From NCBI GenBank assembly GCA_902555585.1, contig CACDSY010000001.1:186001-250000 (forward strand): 64,000 bases of DNA. Reading direction: 5' to 3'. Below, one piece after another: positions 55,158 through 64,000 of this stretch; within the stretch, counting starts at the first letter, position 1, and every line of letters starts with the position of its first letter. The position numbers and the translations under genes are program-made. Below the pieces are notes generated by a model. The model was given only the letters and a program-made list of their open reading frames with translations. It did not search any database and was not told the origin of the DNA. The stretch is from an uncultured Pelagibacteraceae bacterium. GTDB taxonomy: Bacteria > Pseudomonadota > Alphaproteobacteria > Pelagibacterales > Pelagibacteraceae.

Positions 55158-56599
55158 GTATCGACGACCATAGTATCTTTAGATCCTCCACCTTGTGAGC
55201 TATTAACTATAGTGCTTCCTTTTCTCAATGCAACTCTTGTTAGTCCACCTGTTGTGACATAAGTTGATTTACAATTTAATATAAAAGGTCTTAAATCCAA
55301 ATGTCTCGGCTCAATTCCATTTTCTGATATAGTTGGTGTTGTGGATAATATCTCTAAAGGTTGTGCCACAAAATCTCTAGGATTTTTTTTAATTTTCTTT
55401 ATAACTTCTTCTCTCTCTTTTTTGGGGGCCTTAGGTCCTATCATTATTCCATAACCTCCAGAAGCATTTGCAGGTTTGACTACTAATTTAGAAATATTTT
55501 CAATTACATGCTGTCGATGAACCTTATCTTCGCAAAGAAATGTTTCAACTTGGTTTAATATTGGTTGTTCACCCAAATAATAGACGATCATTTTATTCAC
55601 ATAAGAGTAAACCGCCTTATCATCCGCTACACCGGTTCCAAGTGCATTAATTATCCCAACGTTCCCTTTTTTCCAACATTTAAACAAACCAGGGACACCG
55701 ATTAGCGAATTTTTATTAAATACCTTAGGGTCAAGAAACGTATCATCTAATCTTCTGTAAATACAATCAACTTTTAATTTTCCTTTAACTGTTTTCATAT
55801 AAACATAATCATTTTCAACGAATAAATCTTTACCCTCAACTAAAGCTATGCCCATCTGCTCAGCCAAAAAGGAATGTTCAAAGTATGCTGAATTATAAAT
55901 TCCAGGGGTTAAAACTACCATATGAGGGTTTTCAGTTTTTTTTGGTATACACTCGATCATGCTTTGATAAAGTTTATTTGAATATTGATGAACGGATGCA
56001 ACCTTATATCTTGTAAATAATTCTGGAAATACATCACGCATCACCATTCTGTTTTCTAACATATAAGAAACTCCAGATGGAACACGTAAATTATCTTCAA
56101 GAACTAAATATTCTCCATTTATATTCCTAATTAAATCTACACCTGAAATATTAGCCCACGCTTTAAACTTTGGAGAAATTCCATCACATTCTTTAAGATA
56201 ATATGGTGAGTTAAAAATTAAGTCTTTTGGTACCACTTTATCTTTAAAAATTTTTTTCTTATTATAGACATCATCAATAAACAAGTTTAATGCTTTTACC
56301 CTTTGAACTAAGCCTCTAGAAATTTTATTCCATTGTGTCTTAGGAATTATTCGAGGAATAATATCTAATGGCCATTTTTTTTCCTCAGCTCTATTGTTTG
56401 CTGCATAAACTCTAAAATTTATTCCTCTAGCACTTATCGTACTTTGACAATTTTTTTCAATTTCTTGGAGTTTTTTAGTTCCATGTCTTTCTAAAATACC
56501 AGACATTATTCTTGCGTGTTTTCTAAGCTTATTATCTTCCGTTAAATATCCATCATAAGCGGATTTAGCATCGTAGTTTTTCCAAAACGAAGTAACCAT
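55154..56599 (-). CDS. Circularly permuted ATP-grasp protein (DUF404/DUF407 type) beside Anbu
   Basis: The protein has 481 residues matching the circularly permuted type 2 ATP-grasp family: the N-terminal [102 protein letters not shown] and the C-terminal [17 protein letters not shown]. Such enzymes are predicted peptide-forming ligases. In many bacteria they are encoded with an alpha-E protein, a transglutaminase-like protein and the Anbu protease; here only Anbu is adjacent, divergently transcribed. The substrate is not known. Confidence 0.85.
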   Translation of the reverse strand: MVTSFWKNYDAKSAYDGYLTEDNKLRKHARIMSGILERHGTKKLQEIEKNCQSTISARGINFRVYAANNRAEEKKWPLDIIPRIIPKTQWNKISRGLVQRVKALNLFIDDVYNKKKIFKDKVVPKDLIFNSPYYLKECDGISPKFKAWANISGVDLIRNINGEYLVLEDNLRVPSGVSYMLENRMVMRDVFPELFTRYKVASVHQYSNKLYQSMIECIPKKTENPHMVVLTPGIYNSAYFEHSFLAEQMGIALVEGKDLFVENDYVYMKTVKGKLKVDCIYRRLDDTFLDPKVFNKNSLIGVPGLFKCWKKGNVGIINALGTGVADDKAVYSYVNKMIVYYLGEQPILNQVETFLCEDKVHRQHVIENISKLVVKPANASGGYGIMIGPKAPKKEREEVIKKIKKNPRDFVAQPLEILSTTPTISENGIEPRHLDLRPFILNCKSTYVTTGGLTRVALRKGSTIVNSSQGGGSKDTMVVDT

Positions 56600-56706
56600 A
56601 TTTAAGATTTTTTATTAAATAAATTTGCAAAACAAATGCTAAAATTAAATATCAGCTATGACATAAAAGGTTTGAAAAATACGGCTTTTTTAAATAAGAA
56701 TTGGTC

Positions 56707-57432
56707 ATGACATATTGTATAGGAATTAAAACAAACGAAGGATTGGTATTTGCATCAGACTCCAGGACTAACGCAGGTTTAGATAACGTAAATATATATT
56801 CTAAAATGTTTACACATGATGTTGGGGATAGAACAATAGTAATTGTTACATCAGGAAATTTAGGAACATCACAGGCAGTCTATAAATCAATCGAAAAAGA
56901 TTTAGGTAGTTCATCTGGAATAATGAATTTAAATACTTGTAAAGATTTTGAACAAATAGCTTCTTATGTAGGTTCATTAAATATAGAACATTCATCTCCT
57001 CAGGGAATTAACACTGATAATGTTCTTCTAGGTTCTACTTTTATAATTGGTGGACAAATTAAAGGTCAAAGGCCAGAGTTGTATTTAATTTACCCGCAAG
57101 GAAATTACATAAGACCAGCAGACAGTAAACCGTATCTTGTTATTGGAGAAGTTAAATATGGAAAACCAATACTTGATAGAGTTATAAAACCGAATGTTTC
57201 AATTGGAGATGCATCTAGGTGTGCTTTGATATCAATGGACTCAACATTAAAAAGTGACCTTACTGTAGGCCCACCAATAGATTTTGCCATATATAAAAAA
57301 GATGAAAATAAATTAGCCTCTTTAAAATGTTTAAGTTTAAATGATGAGGATTATTCGAAAGTTTGTAATACCTGGTCTGAAGGGATTTTTAGAGTTTTTG
57401 ATACATTTCCAAGGTTCGATTGGGAAAATTAA
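56707..57432 (+). CDS. Anbu, bacterial proteasome-like protease
   Basis: The protein has 241 residues starting MTYCIGI. Thr2, exposed after removal of Met1, is the expected N-terminal nucleophile; Asp18 in ASDSRTNAG and Lys33 in YSKMF complete the proteasome-type active site. I therefore choose ATG 56707 over the upstream TTG 56701, which would bury the threonine. Anbu is a self-assembling relative of HslV and 20S beta subunits, with no known dedicated unfoldase. It is divergent from the circularly permuted ATP-grasp gene (107-base gap). Its stop interlocks (TTAA) with the convergent oxygenase-like gene. Confidence 0.9.
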   Translation: MTYCIGIKTNEGLVFASDSRTNAGLDNVNIYSKMFTHDVGDRTIVIVTSGNLGTSQAVYKSIEKDLGSSSGIMNLNTCKDFEQIASYVGSLNIEHSSPQGINTDNVLLGSTFIIGGQIKGQRPELYLIYPQGNYIRPADSKPYLVIGEVKYGKPILDRVIKPNVSIGDASRCALISMDSTLKSDLTVGPPIDFAIYKKDENKLASLKCLSLNDEDYSKVCNTWSEGIFRVFDTFPRFDWEN

Positions 57433-58094
57433 TTATCTACTTTCCAATCTGTTTCAAAAGTAACATAATTTACTTGTAAACATCTTCTCTCTTTGATTAT
57501 TTCTTTTTTTTCCATCCCATGCCAAGTATCAGGACCACTTGAAAAAAAATATCCATAATTATCTTTATAAGGCAGTGTTTTTATGAGTTTTAAATTATTA
57601 TCATAAAAATCTGTTCCCAAATCCTCACTTTCATTATGCTTATTTACAAATAGCAAACAAGACATAAGTTTCTCTTTGATATCACAATGCGGTTTTAACC
57701 AAAAACCTTCTCGATCACATATTACTTCGACTCTTACATATGAACTTGATAAATCTTTATTGATTAATTCTGATATTTTTTGATAGGTTTTTTTTCTCTG
57801 AAGTTCTTTGATTAGATTGGTAAGTCCAGGGAATTCATTTGAATTTTCCTTAGTTACAAAGCATCTAAATTTTAAGGCCTTACCTCCATCTGAAATTCCT
57901 TCTCTAAATTTTCCTTCTCCTCCATCAATTGCTCTAGTGCCATCGTAATTAAGATTATGTTTTGAAGGATCAGAAATATCTGCCGTTATTATCTCATTTA
58001 TTTGAATATCAGTGAGGGGTTTATTTAATTCCCAATGTACAAATGGACTATCAAATTTTTTTGAATTATTAAGTATCGAATTTAAATAGGACAT
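57429..58094 (-). CDS. 2-oxoglutarate/Fe(II) oxygenase-like protein
   Basis: The protein has 221 residues. The iron-binding triad of the double-stranded beta-helix dioxygenases can be assigned as His136 and Asp138 (KPHCDIK) and His192 (DTWHGME), with Arg203 or Arg204 (ERRCLQVNYV) to bind 2-oxoglutarate. The fold resembles prolyl-hydroxylase-like 2OG-Fe enzymes. The substrate is unknown. Translation starts at ATG 58094, overlapping the stop of the ELM1-like gene, so the two are co-expressed; that gene concerns envelope or membrane sugar chemistry in the broadest sense, which might hint at the substrate, but this is speculation. Confidence 0.65.
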   Translation of the reverse strand: MSYLNSILNNSKKFDSPFVHWELNKPLTDIQINEIITADISDPSKHNLNYDGTRAIDGGEGKFREGISDGGKALKFRCFVTKENSNEFPGLTNLIKELQRKKTYQKISELINKDLSSSYVRVEVICDREGFWLKPHCDIKEKLMSCLLFVNKHNESEDLGTDFYDNNLKLIKTLPYKDNYGYFFSSGPDTWHGMEKKEIIKERRCLQVNYVTFETDWKVDN

Positions 58095-59038
58095 CAATTA
58101 TTTATTTTCTCTTTAATAATTTTCGCAACTCTATTAGTTTCATCAAGTTTTTCATAAGTCCAAGTTTCTATTTCTTCTCCAAGGTTTCTAGTGATATTTA
58201 ATTCATTAAATAAATTTCTAAATCTTTGGAATCTTATATCATTTTTTCTGGGTAAAATGTTTGCAATATAAACAGGTTTTCCAGTTAAGGCAGCCTCAGA
58301 AATCATTGAAATAGAGTCGCAAGTTACTATTATATTCTCAGATATAGCCAACGCAGATAAGTAAGCTTTTTTATCAACATTCATTATAACTGTGTGATTT
58401 TCACCAAAAAATTCTTTTGCATAATGAATAGTATTTAATGGTGTTCTCATTGATGGGATAACAACAATTTGAAAATCATGTTTTTTTAAAAGTTTATAAA
58501 AAATTGAAAAAATATGTTTCATATTCTTAGTTGAATAGTCGTAGTATTTTGTTGGTCCACCCATTATTAAACACCAAATTTTTCTATGGTCTTTTTTTAT
58601 AAAGGCATTTAGATAATCCTTACTCTCTAATATTTCATTTTCTGAAAGGTAATGGAGAGCTCCTTTTGTAGTAATAACATTAGATCCATTAATTCCATCA
58701 TGCTCTGGTGCTACTATAAAATCAAAGTAATTAAAGTTTATTTTTGGGTCTTGAATATGAATATTAGAGACTTTTTTATTTGAAATACTTTTCAAATGAA
58801 TAGATGGAATTATACTTTTTCTTCCGCAAGATATAATTAAATCATAATCTGATTGATTAATTATTTTATAAACTCTTTGAGAAATTGGCGTAAATTTTGG
58901 CGGAATTAACTTCCATAAATTATTTAGTTCAACCTTATGGTGAGTAAAATCTATATCCAAAGCTTTAGCTAAACCTTCAACCTGGCTCAGCATTCCGTGC
59001 ATACCCTCGGTCAATAAAATACCTTTTAATTTGCTCAT
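58094..59038 (-). CDS. ELM1-like (mitochondrial fission ELM1 family) protein, GT-B-like fold
   Basis: The protein has 314 residues matching the Mito_fiss_Elm1 family: LTEGMHGMLSQVEGLAKAL at the N terminus, DLIISCGRKS, HIQDPKINFNYFDFIVAPEHDG, CLIMGGPTKYY and CDSISMISEAALTGKPVYI. The last block is typical of nucleotide-sugar binding in GT-B glycosyltransferases, so bacterial members may be glycosyltransferases; none is well characterised to my knowledge. It is translationally coupled to a 2OG-Fe oxygenase-like gene downstream and only 20 bases from the divergent trxB start. Confidence 0.8.
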   Translation of the reverse strand: MSKLKGILLTEGMHGMLSQVEGLAKALDIDFTHHKVELNNLWKLIPPKFTPISQRVYKIINQSDYDLIISCGRKSIIPSIHLKSISNKKVSNIHIQDPKINFNYFDFIVAPEHDGINGSNVITTKGALHYLSENEILESKDYLNAFIKKDHRKIWCLIMGGPTKYYDYSTKNMKHIFSIFYKLLKKHDFQIVVIPSMRTPLNTIHYAKEFFGENHTVIMNVDKKAYLSALAISENIIVTCDSISMISEAALTGKPVYIANILPRKNDIRFQRFRNLFNELNITRNLGEEIETWTYEKLDETNRVAKIIKEKINN

Positions 59039-59058
59039 TATTAACTATATAGACCTCT

Positions 59059-60006
59059 ATGAGTGAAAAACCAACTAAACATACAAAAGTGTTAATAATT
59101 GGATCTGGTCCAGCGGGCTACACTGCTGCAGTTTATGCAGCAAGAGCTATGCTGAAACCAATGCTAGTTGCAGGTATGCAGCCAGGTGGTCAACTAACAA
59201 TTACAACTGATGTTGAGAACTATCCAGGTTTTGCTGATGTTATACAAGGACCATGGTTAATGGAACAAATGAGAGAGCAAGCAAAAGCAGTAGGAACAGA
59301 TTTAGTTGAAGATCATATTCAATCAGTAAATCTAAAATCTAAACCTTTTGAAGCAATCGGAGATGGTGGACAAAGATATACTGCAGACTCAATTATTATT
59401 TCAACAGGTGCACAAGCCAGATGGTTAAATATTGAGTCAGAAGAAAAATTTAAAGGATTTGGAGTTTCGGCATGTGCAACATGCGATGGTTTCTTTTTTA
59501 AAGATAAAACAGTTGCAGTAGTTGGTGGTGGTAACGCAGCAGTTGAGGAGGCAATGTTTCTAACAAAATTTGCATCAAAAGTACAATTAATTCACAGAAG
59601 AAATGAACTAAGAGCAGAAAAGCTTTTACAAAAAAAATTAATGGAAAATAAAAAAATTGAGATTATTTGGGACTCTGTTGTTGAAGAAATAACAGGTGAT
59701 AGTGAACCAAAAAATGTAAAAGGCTTAAAAATTAAAAATGTTAAAACTAATGAAACATCAGAATTAAAAATAGATGGTTTGTTTATAGCTATTGGCCACG
59801 ACCCTGCAACTGCACTTTTTAAGGATCAATTAGAAATGGACAATACAGGATATTTAATTACTAAAAGTGATTCTACAGAAACAAATATTCCAGGTGTTTA
59901 TGCTGCTGGAGATGTTAAAGATAAAATTTATCGGCAAGCTGTAACAGCAGCAGGAATGGGCTGTATGGCAGCATTAGAAGCTGAGAAATATTTGGCTTCA
60001 AATTAG
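59059..60006 (+). CDS. trxB: Thioredoxin reductase
   Basis: The protein has 315 residues. FAD motif IGSGPAGYTAAVYAARA, redox pair CATCDG (about residues 138-143), NADPH motif VGGGNAAVEEA and the C-terminal AAGDVKDKIYRQAVTAAGMGC are complete. It reduces thioredoxin with NADPH. The ATG lies only 20 bases from the divergent ELM1-like gene, so its promoter must lie within that coding region. The related reductase at 8823-9836 lacks the CxxC, which confirms the distinct roles of the two proteins. Confidence 0.97.
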   Translation: MSEKPTKHTKVLIIGSGPAGYTAAVYAARAMLKPMLVAGMQPGGQLTITTDVENYPGFADVIQGPWLMEQMREQAKAVGTDLVEDHIQSVNLKSKPFEAIGDGGQRYTADSIIISTGAQARWLNIESEEKFKGFGVSACATCDGFFFKDKTVAVVGGGNAAVEEAMFLTKFASKVQLIHRRNELRAEKLLQKKLMENKKIEIIWDSVVEEITGDSEPKNVKGLKIKNVKTNETSELKIDGLFIAIGHDPATALFKDQLEMDNTGYLITKSDSTETNIPGVYAAGDVKDKIYRQAVTAAGMGCMAALEAEKYLASN

Positions 60007-60030
60007 TTAAATATCATCTATAAGAGTTAA

Positions 60031-60414
60031 ATGGAAAATATTGTTAAGCAAATACAATTATTGGCTTTAGTAATAATTCTTATAGCTACAATAATTGCAT
60101 TTGGTATAGAAGTTTATCAAATGATTTCCATTCAAAAAGTTACACTTGCTGATCTGTTACTGCTCTTTCTATACTTAGAGGTATTGGCTATGGTTAGAGT
60201 ATTTTGGGAAAGTCAATCAATTCAAATTACCTTACCATTATTTATTGCGATAACTGCCTTATCAAGATTTATTATTTTGCAAGGAAAATCAATAAATCCA
60301 GAAGTATTACTATATGAAGCTGGAGCAATTGTTTTAATTGCTATAGCAATACTTGTTTTAAGATTTAGAAATTCACCATTATTTGGTTTAGAAAAAAAGA
60401 AAAAAACTAAATAG
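60031..60414 (+). CDS. PsiE-like small membrane protein
   Basis: The protein has 127 residues with four membrane helices (about residues 7-28, 39-58, 68-84 and 93-110) and a lysine-rich C terminus. The order of helices and the sequence LLLFLYLEVLAMVRVFWES match the phosphate-starvation-inducible PsiE family (PF06146). The function of PsiE is unknown. It follows trxB by 24 bases and precedes a reductase by 12 bases, suggesting one operon. No Pho box could be identified upstream. Confidence 0.75.
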   Translation: MENIVKQIQLLALVIILIATIIAFGIEVYQMISIQKVTLADLLLLFLYLEVLAMVRVFWESQSIQITLPLFIAITALSRFIILQGKSINPEVLLYEAGAIVLIAIAILVLRFRNSPLFGLEKKKKTK

Positions 60415-60426
60415 TTTATTCACCAT

Positions 60427-64000
<3,574 letters not shown>

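Overview
The window is AT-rich, densely packed alphaproteobacterial DNA, most likely from the SAR11 clade (Pelagibacterales). The evidence is the very low GC content judged by eye, the Lys/Asn/Ile-rich proteins, the tiny or negative intergenic distances, a proteorhodopsin next to ferredoxin and ferredoxin-NADP reductase, and alphaproteobacterial gene neighbourhoods (carAB / yqeY-dnaG-rpoD; the dcw cluster followed by lpxC-bamD-ligA). No insertion sequence, prophage or CRISPR array was seen.

Layout. 1-1322: the end of an OlsB-type acyltransferase and an OlsA-type acyltransferase (ornithine lipid synthesis), followed by a short non-coding stretch with a GC-rich hairpin. 1485-5399: three genes for exported or partner proteins (a beta-propeller, and a DUF1501/DUF1800 pair). 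5418-7704: a glycosyltransferase module, GT2 - 41-residue membrane peptide - GT39, with all three genes overlapping. 7784-11000: dksA, then (minus strand) a glutathione transferase, ferredoxin-NADP reductase, ferredoxin and a blue-type proteorhodopsin. 11217-24297: housekeeping metabolism and repair (propionyl/acetyl-CoA synthetase, dihydroorotase, YgfZ, MazG-like, fumarase, an AsmA-like protein, UvrD, aminopeptidase P, LigA).

24306-43582 is one long minus-strand cell-wall and division cluster. In transcription order it is mraZ, ftsZ, rsmH, ftsL, ftsI, murE-murF (fused), mraY, murD, ftsW, murG, murC, murB, ddl, ftsQ, ftsA, lpxC, bamD, ligA. ftsZ is not in its usual place after ftsA but sits second, just behind mraZ. 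A strong sigma70 promoter overlapped by three TGGG repeats with 10-bp spacing (the MraZ operator pattern) drives the head of the cluster. Upstream are rnpB and a cell-wall amidase.

44881-64000: mlaA-mlaC, two tRNAs, rpoD, dnaG and yqeY; carAB; an ATP-grasp protein divergent from the proteasome-like protease Anbu; a 2OG-Fe(II) oxygenase-like protein with an ELM1-like protein; trxB, a PsiE-like protein, a short-chain reductase, an aspartate aminotransferase and the start of uvrB.

The most unusual sequence-level observations are: a tRNA-Val(GAC) gene with perfect stems but a rebuilt elbow (no TTC in the T loop); a DnaG primase missing three of its four zinc ligands; an unlisted 41-codon membrane-peptide gene locked between two glycosyltransferase genes; the relocated ftsZ; and two palindromes in front of the proteorhodopsin gene. 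Most of the window is otherwise ordinary core genome.
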